Source of the DNA: an uncultured Phascolarctobacterium sp.
GTDB taxonomy: Bacteria; Bacillota; Negativicutes; Acidaminococcales; Acidaminococcaceae
DNA: 64,000 bases
Direction: 5' to 3'
Assembly (NCBI GenBank): GCA_900547415.1
Contig: URGS01000004.1
Coordinates: 1-64,000, forward strand
In this document: piece after piece, positions 53,664-62,663 of the stretch
Layout: each line of letters starts with the position of its first letter
How positions within the stretch are numbered: position 1 is the stretch's first letter
Made by a program: the position numbers and the translations under genes
Notes under the pieces: model-generated
Seen by the model: only the letters and a program-made list of their open reading frames with translations
Told to the model about the DNA's origin: nothing
Database searches by the model: none

Positions 53664-54569
53664 ATGAATGATATTCAAATAAGCCTCACTGAAAAATTTT
53701 ATAATTATCTCGCTGTAGAAAAGAATTCTTCGGAGCTTACTATTGCGAATTATCGCAGGGATATTAATCATTTCATCTCTTTTATAGACCAGCGCTATCC
53801 TGAAGGCTGTCAATGGCGTCAGATAGGTCAGTTGGATATTCGTGCATACTTGGCTATGCTTAATGAAAAGGAATATGCCCGTCGCACAATTGCACGTCAT
53901 ATTTCTGCCTTGCGTTCCTTTTACAAATATTTATTGAGAGAAAATCTTGTTGACTTTAGTCCTCTTGCTAAGGTTCGTTCTCCTAAGCTGGATAAGCCAT
54001 TGCCTGTGTTTTTAGATGAATTAGAAATAACAGAGCTGCTGCAGCTGCCGGATGATACACCCTTGGGGAGAAGGGATGCTGCAGTCCTGGAGCTTTTATA
54101 TGCAACAGGCTGTCGTGTTTCTGAATTGGTGGGGTTAACGTTGGAACGCATAGATTTGGGTAATCGCTTTGTACTTCTTTTGGGTAAGGGCAATAAGGAA
54201 CGTCTTGTTCCTTTGGGAAGCACCTGCTGTGGAGTAATACAGGTATATTATGCTTATCGCAGGCAGCTTATGATTAAATACAAGCAGGAGCACGAATATG
54301 TTTTTGTTAACAGCCGTGGAGGAATTCTTACTGACAGAAGCGTACGCCGGGTTCTGGATAAATACATTTCCCAGCTGGCTATTCGCAAAAACGTCAGCCC
54401 CCATACTATCAGACACACTTTTGCCACCCATCTTTTAGAGCATGGTGCTGACTTAAGAGCTGTGCAGGAGCTTTTGGGGCACGCTAATTTGTCAACTACA
54501 CAGATATATACACATGTGACAACTGAGCGTATAGCTGCCGTTTACAGGAAAAATCATCCACGTGCCTAA
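53664..54569 (+). CDS. xerC: tyrosine recombinase XerC
   Basis: Resolves chromosome dimers at dif sites together with FtsK. About 301 residues: N-terminal SAM-like core-binding domain and a C-terminal catalytic domain with the full set, Arg in GCRVSEL, Lys in GKGNKER, His-x2-Arg in SPHTIRHTFATHLL, His in LLGHANLSTT and the nucleophile in IYTHV. ATG 53658 is too close to AAGGA; ATG 53664 has seven-base spacing. The next gene, codY, is only 23 bases away. Confidence 0.92.
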   Translation: MNDIQISLTEKFYNYLAVEKNSSELTIANYRRDINHFISFIDQRYPEGCQWRQIGQLDIRAYLAMLNEKEYARRTIARHISALRSFYKYLLRENLVDFSPLAKVRSPKLDKPLPVFLDELEITELLQLPDDTPLGRRDAAVLELLYATGCRVSELVGLTLERIDLGNRFVLLLGKGNKERLVPLGSTCCGVIQVYYAYRRQLMIKYKQEHEYVFVNSRGGILTDRSVRRVLDKYISQLAIRKNVSPHTIRHTFATHLLEHGADLRAVQELLGHANLSTTQIYTHVTTERIAAVYRKNHPRA

Positions 54570-54592
54570 AACTTCTACTAGGAGGGGACATT

Positions 54593-55360
54593 ATGGAATT
54601 ATTAGAGAAAACAAGAAGAATTAATCGCTTGCTGCAAAGAGGGGACAAGGTAGAATTTAATGCTATTGCCAGCTTGTTGAAAGAGGTAATTGGTGCTAAT
54701 ATCTACATTGTAGGCCGCAAGGGTGGTATTAAGGGCTACGCATTAATTCATGAGTTTGAATGTCCTATTATGAGAGATCAGGTGCTTGACCACAGAAAAT
54801 TTCCTGATAAGTACCTGGAGTTTATCATGGGCGTAAAAGAAACTCTTGCAAATATTCCTCATGTAGATCAAAAGTGCTCTTTTATTCAAGAAACTAAGTG
54901 TATGTTTATGGATAAAAAAACCACCATTGTACCTATTTATGGCAATGGTGAACGTATTGGTACTTTGATTGTTGCTAAGTATGACCAAGATTTTGATAGC
55001 GAGGATTTGCTTTTGGCGGAGTATGCTGCAACAGTACTTGGTGTAGAAATTCTTCACGAAAGAGCAGCTGTTATTGCTGATGAGGCTAGACAAAAAGCCA
55101 TGGTGCAAATGGCTTTCTCCACTCTGTCTTATTCTGAGCTTGAGGCCATAGTAAATATTTTGGGTGAGCTACAGGGCAGCGAAGGTCTGCTGGTAGCATC
55201 TAAGATTGCTGATAGGGTAGGTATTACACGTTCTGTTATCGTTAACGCTTTGCGCAAATTTGAAAGTGCAGGCATCATTGAAACCAAATCCCTTGGTATG
55301 AAGGGCACCTACATTAAAGTAAAAAATGAATTTCTTTTTGCTGAACTGAAGAAGAAATAA
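54593..55360 (+). CDS. codY: GTP- and branched-chain amino acid-sensing global regulator CodY
   Basis: Represses nutrient-uptake and biosynthesis genes when GTP and Ile/Leu/Val are plentiful. The 255-residue protein has the N-terminal GAF ligand domain (LLQRGDKVEFNAIASLL, CPIMRDQ) and the C-terminal winged helix (ASKIADRVGITRSVIVNALRKFESAG). GAGGGG precedes ATG 54593. It follows xerC directly; hslV and hslU, which separate the two in Bacillus, are missing here. A terminator follows. Confidence 0.96.
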   Translation: MELLEKTRRINRLLQRGDKVEFNAIASLLKEVIGANIYIVGRKGGIKGYALIHEFECPIMRDQVLDHRKFPDKYLEFIMGVKETLANIPHVDQKCSFIQETKCMFMDKKTTIVPIYGNGERIGTLIVAKYDQDFDSEDLLLAEYAATVLGVEILHERAAVIADEARQKAMVQMAFSTLSYSELEAIVNILGELQGSEGLLVASKIADRVGITRSVIVNALRKFESAGIIETKSLGMKGTYIKVKNEFLFAELKKK

Positions 55361-55363
55361 TTC

Positions 55364-55397
55364 AAGACCGCTTCCGATTTTACGGAGGCGGTCTTTT
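55364..55397 (+). terminator. rho-independent terminator after codY
   Basis: Twelve-pair GC-rich stem (55365-55376 with 55383-55394, one G-U) and four Ts. Confidence 0.88.
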
Positions 55398-55461
55398 GTC
55401 TAAAGTGTCTTTATATGATATAATTAAACATATCTCATAACATTGCAAAGGAGTGCTGCAA

Positions 55462-56238
55462 ATGGAAAACGAAGTTTTGTATGTTGTTGAAAACAATGTT
55501 GCTACGATTACCATGAATCGTCCCAAGAGTCTCAACTCTATGAACGACGGACTGATTAACGGACTGCACGATGCTATTACTAAGGCTGCTGCTGATAAAG
55601 AGGTCAGAGCAATTGTGCTTACAGGCAATGGCAAGGCTTTTTGCGCTGGTGGTGACTTGAGCTATCTGAATGGTATTGAGGTTGCTGCTGATAAAAAAGC
55701 CTTCATTGCTAAGGTTGGCGACGTGGCTAAACGTTTGACCACTATTGAAAAGCCCGTGATTGCTTATGTTAATGGTGTAGCAGCAGGTGCTGGTGTTAAT
55801 CTGATGCTGGCCTGTGATTTGGTATATGCTTCTGCTAAGGCTCGTTTTGCAGAAAGCTTTTCCAAGGTTGGACTTATTCCCGACTGTGGTGGCCTTTATT
55901 TTCTGCCCAAGGCTGTTGGCGTATTGAATGCTAAGGAACTGATGTTTACTGCAGACCTTATTGATGCACCTACAGCAGAAAAGCTAGGTATGCTTAATGC
56001 TGTGTATGATGACGAAGTTCTTCATGACAAGGTTTATGAAATGGCAGCACGCTTGGCGGCCAGCGCTCCTTTGTCTATTTCTCTTATAAAAAAATATCTT
56101 AATAACACAGCATTAACCTTGGATGAGGTGCTGACTATTGAGGAAACTACCCAGGCTCTTTTAATGGGTACCGATGATTGCAAGGAAGGCATTGCAGCCT
56201 TTTACGAAAAACGTAATCCTGTTTTTACAGGTAAATAG
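55462..56238 (+). CDS. enoyl-CoA hydratase/isomerase family protein (PaaG-like)
   Basis: A 258-residue crotonase-fold enzyme acting on acyl-CoA thioesters. The oxyanion-hole segments FCAGGDLSYL and GVAAGAGVNLMLACD are intact. The acid/base position reads GLIPDCGG, with aspartate as in PaaG-type isomerases, not the glutamate pair of true hydratases, so an isomerase role is plausible. AAAGGAG leads to ATG 55462; a GTG at 55453 overlaps that Shine-Dalgarno. It is monocistronic, with no other fatty-acid genes nearby; its substrate is unknown. Confidence 0.85.
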   Translation: MENEVLYVVENNVATITMNRPKSLNSMNDGLINGLHDAITKAAADKEVRAIVLTGNGKAFCAGGDLSYLNGIEVAADKKAFIAKVGDVAKRLTTIEKPVIAYVNGVAAGAGVNLMLACDLVYASAKARFAESFSKVGLIPDCGGLYFLPKAVGVLNAKELMFTADLIDAPTAEKLGMLNAVYDDEVLHDKVYEMAARLAASAPLSISLIKKYLNNTALTLDEVLTIEETTQALLMGTDDCKEGIAAFYEKRNPVFTGK

Positions 56239-56248
56239 TAAATAATTT

Positions 56249-56292
56249 ACGGAATCGTCACTATAAGAGGAGCGATTCCGTTTCCTTTTTAT
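56249..56292 (+). terminator. terminator after the crotonase gene
   Basis: Nine-pair perfect stem (56249-56257 with 56273-56281), 15-base loop and a T-rich tail. Confidence 0.8.
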
Positions 56293-56351
56293 TGATGCTT
56301 GTGTTATAATTGTACTATTGAGTAGTTTATGCTTTTTTCGGAGGTTAATAA

Positions 56352-56972
56352 ATGTTAGATTTTAATACTTTGGTATTTCGTGTTCCGGCACTGCTTTTTG
56401 CTATAACTATTCATGAGTACGCACATGCACAAGCAGCTGATGCTATGGGTGATCCGACTCCCCGTTATATGGGACGTCTGACCATGAATCCTTTGGCACA
56501 TCTTGATGTTTTTGGTGCACTGATGCTGGTTATTGTAGGCTTTGGCTGGGCTAAGCCGGTTGCTATTGATGATAATAATTTCCGTAACCGCAGAGATGGT
56601 ATTCTTAAGGTTTCTCTAGCGGGCCCTGCAGCAAATCTTTTTGTCTGTTTTCTAGCGGCGTTGGTTGCTGCTGTTATGCAGAACTTTGGCCTTCTCAGCA
56701 ATGGTGTATATCAGTTCCTGCTCTGGATGCAGTTGTACAACGTATGGTTTGCATTCTTTAATCTGATTCCCGTTCCGCCTTTGGACGGTGCCAAGATTCT
56801 CTGTACTTTGCTTCCTGCAAAGCAGGCCTGGGAGTATGACAACTTTGTGGGCAGCTATGGCATCTACATTCTGTTAGCGCTGGTATTTACCGGTGTTATC
56901 GGTATGATTATCAATCCGCTGGCTGGATTATATATGGGAATAGTAAGCAGTATTTTAGGCTTGATTTTCTAA
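56352..56972 (+). CDS. site-2 protease family (M50) membrane metalloprotease
   Basis: A 206-residue polytopic protein with the zinc motif H-E-Y-A-H in the first helix (ITIHEYAHAQAA) and the second ligand in NLIPVPPLDG. It belongs to the small YwhC/Rip-like S2P group that cuts within membranes. Its substrate is not known; the gene is often found beside scpA-scpB and trpS in Firmicutes, as here. GGAGG precedes ATG 56352. Confidence 0.9.
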   Translation: MLDFNTLVFRVPALLFAITIHEYAHAQAADAMGDPTPRYMGRLTMNPLAHLDVFGALMLVIVGFGWAKPVAIDDNNFRNRRDGILKVSLAGPAANLFVCFLAALVAAVMQNFGLLSNGVYQFLLWMQLYNVWFAFFNLIPVPPLDGAKILCTLLPAKQAWEYDNFVGSYGIYILLALVFTGVIGMIINPLAGLYMGIVSSILGLIF

Positions 56973-56994
56973 ATTATGGTAAATTACCGTGCTG

Positions 56995-57020
56995 CCATTT
57001 CCTTATAAATAAAGGAATGG
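56995..57020 (+). promoter_or_regulatory. hairpin upstream of trpS
   Basis: CCATTTCCTT at 56995-57004 pairs with AAGGAATGG at 57012-57020 apart from one bulged T. There is no T run and no T-box signature, so regulation of trpS by tRNA is not supported. TATAAT at 57042-57047 may be its -10. Confidence 0.35.
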
Positions 57021-57068
57021 TGAAGATAGTGCGGCTGCCAGTATAATATTAATATAAAGGGGTCTTGA

Positions 57069-58064
57069 ATGATGAACAAAGGTAGAATTTTTAGTGGTAT
57101 GCAGCCTTCTGGCCGTTTTCACTTAGGCAACTATATGGGTGCACTGGAAAACTGGGTGCGCCTGCAAAATGAATATGAATGCTTTTTCTCTATTGTAGAT
57201 TTGCATGCATTGACTTCATCTTATGCAGATACCTCTAAGCTGCAGGACAATGTTCACGAAATGGCTATTGATTGGCTGAGCGCTGGCCTTGATCCGGAAA
57301 AGAACGTAATTTTCGTACAATCCCATGTCAAGGAGCATGCTGAACTAGCACTTCTTTTAGGTATGAGCACTCCCTTGTCCTGGCTGGAGCGTGTCCCGAC
57401 CTACAAGGACAAGATTAGAGATTTAGAGGGCAGCGGTAAGGATTTGCATACCTATGGCTTCCTGGGCTATCCTGTGCTGATGGCAGCAGATATTATGTTG
57501 TATAAGGCTACCTGCGTTCCTGTAGGCGAGGACCAATCTGCCCATCTGGAGCTGACTCGTGAATTGGTACGTCGTTTCAACTATCTGTATCACAAGGAAG
57601 TTTTCCCTGAGCCTCAGGCTGTATTCTCCAAGGCTAAGGTGTTGCCTGGCATTGATGGCCGTAAAATGTCAAAATCCTATGGCAATTCTATTCCCTTTGG
57701 TGCGTCTTCTGAAGAAATGTGGGAAAAGGTACGCATGATGACTACTGACCCGCAGCGCATTAAAAAGACTGACAAGGGTAATCCTGATGTGTGCATTGTG
57801 TATAAATTCCAACAGGTATTCAATACCGAGGAATGCAAGGATATTGAAGCTAAATGCCGTGCTGGTGAAATTGGCTGCGTACAATGCAAAAAATGCTTAG
57901 CAGCTAAGATGAATGCTATGCTGGCAGATATTCACGCTAAACGTGCTGAACTGGAAAAGAAGCCGGAATACATTAAAGAGGTTTTGGAATACGGCGCACA
58001 GCGCGCTCGTAAGGAAGCAGAAAAGAACATGGCAGAAATTAAAGCAGCCATGAACGTACTGTAA
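57069..58064 (+). CDS. trpS: tryptophanyl-tRNA synthetase
   Basis: Class I synthetase, 331 residues, charging tRNA-Trp. The HIGH-like motif is PSGRFHLGNYMG and the KMSKS motif is GRKMSKSYGN; the segment GEDQSAHLELTRE is family-typical. ATG 57069 or 57072 follows AAGGGG. It is followed by scpA five bases later. Confidence 0.96.
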   Translation: MMNKGRIFSGMQPSGRFHLGNYMGALENWVRLQNEYECFFSIVDLHALTSSYADTSKLQDNVHEMAIDWLSAGLDPEKNVIFVQSHVKEHAELALLLGMSTPLSWLERVPTYKDKIRDLEGSGKDLHTYGFLGYPVLMAADIMLYKATCVPVGEDQSAHLELTRELVRRFNYLYHKEVFPEPQAVFSKAKVLPGIDGRKMSKSYGNSIPFGASSEEMWEKVRMMTTDPQRIKKTDKGNPDVCIVYKFQQVFNTEECKDIEAKCRAGEIGCVQCKKCLAAKMNAMLADIHAKRAELEKKPEYIKEVLEYGAQRARKEAEKNMAEIKAAMNVL

Positions 58065-58069
58065 ACTTT

Positions 58070-58777
58070 ATGACTGATTTATCTCTTAAGCTCAGTGCTT
58101 TTGAGGGTCCGTTAGACCTTTTGATGCATCTGATTGAAAAGGATAAAATAGATATATATGACATTCCCATTGTCTCTATAACAGAGCAATATATTAGCTA
58201 CCTTCGTAACCTCAGTGAGTTTGATATGGAAATAGCCAGTGAATTTTTGGTTATGGCAGCAACGCTGCTGCAGATAAAATCAAGGATGCTGCTTCCTAAG
58301 GCTCCTGCAATAGATACGGAGGAAGAGGCTGATCCCCGTCAGCAGCTGGTAGAAATGCTTGTTGAGTATAGACGCATAAAGGAGCTTGCAGGATCTCTGA
58401 TAATACTGAAGGAGGAGGCAGACCGCTATTATCATCGCCGTCCGATGTTTGCCGATGTTTGTGAGAGGGTTTTGCCTAATTATAATGCAGGTGTGCTGCT
58501 GAAGGCTTTGGCAGCTATGGTTAATAGTGATAATAAGCCTTCAGCGTATATTGAACCACAAGCCTTCAGTGTTCAGGAAAAAATGGCGTCTATTCTCAAA
58601 AAATTGCAAAAAAAACCACAAGGTTTTCTTTTGAATGAGCTGTTTGCTGTAGGTGTTTCTGGTGAAAAGGTTGCAGCCTTTTTAGGTGTACTGGAGCTAT
58701 TGAAAATGGGACTTATTTCCATTAACCAGTCGGCTCAGTTTGCACCAATATATATTTTCCCTAAGGGAGGGGAGTAG
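58070..58777 (+). CDS. scpA: segregation and condensation protein A
   Basis: Kleisin subunit of the SMC-ScpAB condensin. The 235 residues open with the SMC-binding region (FEGPLDLLMHLIEKDKIDIYDIPI) and end with the winged helix that contacts the other SMC head. No clear Shine-Dalgarno is seen, so translation is probably coupled to trpS. The smc gene is not in the window. Confidence 0.95.
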   Translation: MTDLSLKLSAFEGPLDLLMHLIEKDKIDIYDIPIVSITEQYISYLRNLSEFDMEIASEFLVMAATLLQIKSRMLLPKAPAIDTEEEADPRQQLVEMLVEYRRIKELAGSLIILKEEADRYYHRRPMFADVCERVLPNYNAGVLLKALAAMVNSDNKPSAYIEPQAFSVQEKMASILKKLQKKPQGFLLNELFAVGVSGEKVAAFLGVLELLKMGLISINQSAQFAPIYIFPKGGE

Positions 58778-58780
58778 GGC

Positions 58781-59377
58781 ATGCTTTATAAAAAACTAAC
58801 AGGCGCTCTGGAGGCTGTGCTTTTTGCAGCAGGTGAACCTCTCTCTGTAGCGGAAATAGCAGGTATTATGCAATTGGAAAAGCCACAGGTTTGGGAGCTC
58901 TTAGGAACTTTGTCCCAAAGCTATGAAGATGAGGGACGAGGACTGATGCTTCGTGAAATAGGCGGTGGCTATCAGCTGGTTACTAAGCCCGAGCATTACA
59001 GAATGTTCAGTACTATGGGTAAGAAGAAGGAAATCAAGCTTACTAACGCTGCTATGGAAACCTTGGCAATTGTAGCCTTCAAGCAGCCTGTAACTAGGGC
59101 TGAAATGGAAGCTATTCGTGGTGTTAAGGTAGATGGCGTTGTTAATACGCTTTTAGAGCTGGATTTAATTACGGAGGCAGGAAGAAAGAAAGCCCTGGGC
59201 AATCCAATTCTTTATGCAACAACAGATAAATTTCTAACAGTCTTCGGATTGGGATCTATTGATGATTTGCCAAGACCTGATAGTCAGGAAGCTAAAGATT
59301 ACGTAGAGGATGGAGTGCAGCAGATTCTTGATTTAGGCATTGAGGATGAAAAGGCTAATGAGAGTCTGCCTATGTAA
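58781..59377 (+). CDS. scpB: segregation and condensation protein B
   Basis: Winged-helix kite subunit of the SMC complex, 198 residues, with EAVLFAAGEPLSVAEIA at the N-terminus and the conserved ETLAIVAFKQPVTRAEME segment. A strong Shine-Dalgarno (GGAGGGGAG) precedes ATG 58781. It is the normal partner of scpA. Confidence 0.95.
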   Translation: MLYKKLTGALEAVLFAAGEPLSVAEIAGIMQLEKPQVWELLGTLSQSYEDEGRGLMLREIGGGYQLVTKPEHYRMFSTMGKKKEIKLTNAAMETLAIVAFKQPVTRAEMEAIRGVKVDGVVNTLLELDLITEAGRKKALGNPILYATTDKFLTVFGLGSIDDLPRPDSQEAKDYVEDGVQQILDLGIEDEKANESLPM

Positions 59378-59407
59378 ATCAAAAATATATTTTAAGGATA
59401 ATATTTA

Positions 59408-60133
59408 ATGGAAGAACGTTTACAAAAAATTCTCGCGGCGGCAGGTATTGCCTCCCGTAGAGAAGCAGAAAAAATTATTACAGCAGGACGTGTAAAGGTT
59501 AACGGTAAGGTGGTAACAGAGCTAGGAGTTAAATTTGATGCCTCTAAGTGCCGAATTACTGTTGATGGCAAGCCAATTGCTCAGGAGCAAAAGGTTTATT
59601 ATATGTTCTACAAGCCTCGTGGAGTAGTAACTACTATGAACGACCCTCAAAATAGAAGAAGCATTGCTGATTTTGTTGAAAGTCTTCCGCAAAGGGTGTT
59701 TCCGGTAGGACGTCTTGATTATAATACAGAGGGTTTGCTGCTCCTGACCAACGATGGAGCCATGGCTCAGGCACTTATGCATCCAAGCCATGAGGTTAAT
59801 AAGACCTACCTGGTAAAATGCGTAGGTATTATTCCACAGGAGAAGCTGGATGAGCTGCGTATTGGAGTTAAGCTGGAGGATGGTATGACCGCTCCTGCTA
59901 TTGTTAATCTGCGTGCATATGACCATGACCATAATGCTACTTTGTTCGATATAGCTATTCATGAGGGCCGTAACCGTCAGGTTCGTCGTATGTGTGATGC
60001 AATTGGCTTTCCTGTGCGCGAGCTGAAGCGTGTTAAAATGGGTCCTCTTGTGCTCAGAGATTTGGGACGTGGAAAGTGCCGTATGCTCACTGAGCTGGAG
60101 CTTTCCCAATTAAAAAAGGCGGCTAAGCTATGA
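59408..60133 (+). CDS. rluB: 23S rRNA pseudouridine synthase RluB-type (RsuA family)
   Basis: A 241-residue pseudouridine synthase with an N-terminal S4 RNA-binding domain (RLQKILAAAGIASRREAE) and a catalytic domain with the aspartate in GRLDYNTEGLLLLTNDG. The IHEGRNRQVRRM segment is family-typical. Large-subunit modification is inferred from the scpB-rluB neighbourhood; RluE/RsuA-like substrates are possible. It overlaps the next gene by four bases. Confidence 0.92.
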   Translation: MEERLQKILAAAGIASRREAEKIITAGRVKVNGKVVTELGVKFDASKCRITVDGKPIAQEQKVYYMFYKPRGVVTTMNDPQNRRSIADFVESLPQRVFPVGRLDYNTEGLLLLTNDGAMAQALMHPSHEVNKTYLVKCVGIIPQEKLDELRIGVKLEDGMTAPAIVNLRAYDHDHNATLFDIAIHEGRNRQVRRMCDAIGFPVRELKRVKMGPLVLRDLGRGKCRMLTELELSQLKKAAKL

Positions 60134-61365
60134 ATAATGTAGCAATTATTGGCGGTGGCGCAGCTGGTCTTTTAGCTGGTATTGCTGCTGCTCAGGATGG
60201 TGCCAAGGTTACTATTTTTGAGAAAATGCGTATTCCTGGCAAAAAGATGTTAATTACAGGTAAGGGTCGCTGCAATATTACTAATGCCTGCGAGCTCCCT
60301 GAAATCATCAAAAATCTTCCTGGCAATGGTAGATTTTTGAATAGTGCTTTACGTGGCTTTACTAATGATGATATAGTATATCTATTGGAAAGCAACGGAC
60401 TGCCTACTAAGGTAGAGCGTGGCGGTAGAATTTTTCCTGTGAGCGATACTGCCAAAGATGTAGTAGATACCCTGGTGAAGATTTATTCACATTTAGGTGG
60501 CAGACTTCAGACTGATAAAAAGGTGCTGGAAATAGTTTGCAAGGACGGAGCTGTTGAGGGAATTAAAACTATCGACGGCTTTTATGCAGCAGATGCAGTT
60601 GTTTTAGCTGCAGGCGGTGCTTCCTATCCTGGCACCGGCAGTGATGGTAGTGGTGCTAAGCTGGCGAAAAAGGCAGGACATTCTATTGTTCCCTTAAAAC
60701 CGTCCCTGGTACCTCTTGAAAGCGACTATCCCTATGTAGAGGATTTACAGGGACTTTCTTTGCGTAATGTAGAGGCTACGCTTTTGGGAGATGGCAAAAA
60801 GCTGGGAGTGGAATTTGGCGAAATGCTGTTTACTCACTTTGGAGTATCTGGCCCCATTGTTCTTTCCTTAAGCAATTTGGCTGCCAAGGCGCTGAGCGAG
60901 GGCAAGGATGTGGAGCTTGTTATTGACCTTAAGCCAGCACTTTCTGAAGCGAAGCTTGATGCTCGCATTCAACGTGACTTTGTTGAGTATAGTCGTAAGC
61001 AGCTAGTAAATGGTATGAAGGACTTGCTTCCTCAACGTCTTATTCCCGTTGTTTGTGATATGGCTTTTCTTGATGAAGAGAAGTTTATTAACCAAATTTC
61101 TCGAGAAGAACGTCATAGATTGATGAAGACACTTAAAGGTTTTTCTGTTCCCATTACCGGAACTCGTCCTATTGCAGAGGCTATTGTCACTGCAGGCGGT
61201 GTTTCTGTAAAGGAAATCAATCCTAAAACTATGGAATCCAAGCTGGTGAAGGGTTTGTACTTTGCTGGCGAGGTCATGGACGTGGATGGCTATACAGGCG
61301 GCTTTAATCTGCAGGCTGCATTTTCCAGCGGTTATGCTGCGGGAAGAGCGGCGGCAGCACAATAA
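60130..61365 (+). CDS. HI0933/YhiN-family NAD(P)/FAD-dependent oxidoreductase
   Basis: A 411-residue flavoprotein with N-terminal GGGAAGLLAGIAAA and KKMLITGKGRCNITN motifs and C-terminal GEVMDVDGYTGGFNLQAAFSSG, the family signature. The biochemical reaction of this family is not established; it is widespread and often beside cmk, as here. ATG 60130 overlaps the rluB stop. Confidence 0.88.
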   Translation: MNNVAIIGGGAAGLLAGIAAAQDGAKVTIFEKMRIPGKKMLITGKGRCNITNACELPEIIKNLPGNGRFLNSALRGFTNDDIVYLLESNGLPTKVERGGRIFPVSDTAKDVVDTLVKIYSHLGGRLQTDKKVLEIVCKDGAVEGIKTIDGFYAADAVVLAAGGASYPGTGSDGSGAKLAKKAGHSIVPLKPSLVPLESDYPYVEDLQGLSLRNVEATLLGDGKKLGVEFGEMLFTHFGVSGPIVLSLSNLAAKALSEGKDVELVIDLKPALSEAKLDARIQRDFVEYSRKQLVNGMKDLLPQRLIPVVCDMAFLDEEKFINQISREERHRLMKTLKGFSVPITGTRPIAEAIVTAGGVSVKEINPKTMESKLVKGLYFAGEVMDVDGYTGGFNLQAAFSSGYAAGRAAAAQ

Positions 61366-61398
61366 AAACGGACCCTGGTCCTAAGAAAAAGAGTGATA

Positions 61399-62070
61399 AT
61401 GATGAAAAAAATAGTTGTTGCCATTGATGGTCCTGCTGGCGCAGGCAAAAGCACTATTGCTAAGATGGTGGCAGAAAAAATAGGCTATGCATATATTGAT
61501 ACCGGAGCTATGTATCGCAGTGTTGCCTGGAAGTTTTTACAGACAGGTCATGACTTAGATGAAGAATATATCGGTATGCTATCCAATACTATGATTATTA
61601 TGTTCAAGCCGGAGGCAAGCGTAAACCGCGTGTTTGTAGATGATGTTGAAGTAACTGATGCAATTCGCAGCGCAGAGGTTACAGCCCTTGTATCCAAGGT
61701 TGCAGCTATTGGTGCAGTTCGTGAAGCAATGGTTGACCAACAGCGTCGTATGGGCGAAAGCGGTGGCGTACTGATGGATGGACGCGATATAGGTACTGTA
61801 GTATTTCCCAATGCACAGCTGAAAATTTTTCTTACTGCCACAGTTGAGGAAAGAGCGATGCGTCGTTATAAAGAGCTGATTGCCAAGGGACAGCAGGTTG
61901 ACCTAGAGCATCTCAAGGCAGACATTGCTTGCAGAGATAAGCAGGATAGCGAAAGAGCCATTAGTCCTTTGCGTCAGGCTGAAGATGCAATTTATCTTGA
62001 TACATCTGCTATGAGTATTGATGAGGTTGCAGCATTCATCGAAAACCTTGTAAAGGAGCGGGAACAATGA
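61399..62070 (+). CDS. cmk: cytidylate kinase
   Basis: Phosphorylates CMP and dCMP. The 223-residue protein has the P-loop DGPAGAGKSTIAK, YIDTGAMYRSVAW, the NMP-binding insert and DGRDIGTVVFP. Several starts are close together (GTG 61393, ATG 61399, ATG 61402); spacing from AAAGAG favours an ATG. cmk-plsC-ispH-rpsA is a conserved order. Confidence 0.95.
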   Translation: MMKKIVVAIDGPAGAGKSTIAKMVAEKIGYAYIDTGAMYRSVAWKFLQTGHDLDEEYIGMLSNTMIIMFKPEASVNRVFVDDVEVTDAIRSAEVTALVSKVAAIGAVREAMVDQQRRMGESGGVLMDGRDIGTVVFPNAQLKIFLTATVEERAMRRYKELIAKGQQVDLEHLKADIACRDKQDSERAISPLRQAEDAIYLDTSAMSIDEVAAFIENLVKEREQ

Positions 62071-62663
62071 TTTATACTGCTCTGAAAACATTGTTGAAAT
62101 TAATCTTCCTGGTAGCCTTGCGCATGCGCTATGAAGGTACGGAAAATATTCCTAAGGAAGGACCTCTGGTAATTGCCAGTAACCATCTTAGCCTTTTGGA
62201 CCCTCCGGTAATTGGTACCTGTTCTACCCGTAAGGTTCATTTTATGGCTAAGCAAGAGCTTTTCTTCCCTGTTTTCGGTTTCATCATCAGAACTTTGGGT
62301 GCATTTCCTGTTCGTCGTGGCGGTGCTGATAGAGCAGCTATCAAGCATGGTATTGATATTCTCCAAAATGGTGATGTACTGGCTATTTTTCCTGAAGGTA
62401 CCCGCAGCAAAACAGGCAAGCTGGGAAAGGCTGAGCCTGGAGCTCTAATGATGGCCAGCAAGGTTAAGGCAGCTATTGTTCCTACCTGTGTAATCGGTAC
62501 TGACTACAGAAGATATGGTCGTATTTGGCCTAAGGTTACTGTAAGATTTGGTAAGCCCATTTATTTTCCGGAAGGCGTTCCTATTAGTAAGGAGCTGTTA
62601 AACAGCATGACTGAGGAAATGATGGAGCATATTGCTAAGCTGCAGGCAGGAGAGAATGTATGA
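62067..62663 (+). CDS. plsC: 1-acyl-sn-glycerol-3-phosphate acyltransferase
   Basis: Makes phosphatidic acid at the membrane. The 198-residue protein has the H-x4-D catalytic motif in SNHLSLLDPP, an N-terminal membrane-associated helix, the FPVRRGGADR block and the FPEGTRSKTG phosphate-binding motif. It overlaps cmk by four bases and the next gene by four. Confidence 0.94.
   Translation: MIYTALKTLLKLIFLVALRMRYEGTENIPKEGPLVIASNHLSLLDPPVIGTCSTRKVHFMAKQELFFPVFGFIIRTLGAFPVRRGGADRAAIKHGIDILQNGDVLAIFPEGTRSKTGKLGKAEPGALMMASKVKAAIVPTCVIGTDYRRYGRIWPKVTVRFGKPIYFPEGVPISKELLNSMTEEMMEHIAKLQAGENV

Noticed and set aside
53664..54569. Phage or integrative-element integrase
   Set aside because: The recombinase has XerC length and sits in the conserved trmFO-codY context; no other mobile-element genes or att repeats were seen.
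56973..57068. T-box leader for trpS
   Set aside because: The leader is under 100 bases and has no T-box sequence or terminator-antiterminator pair.
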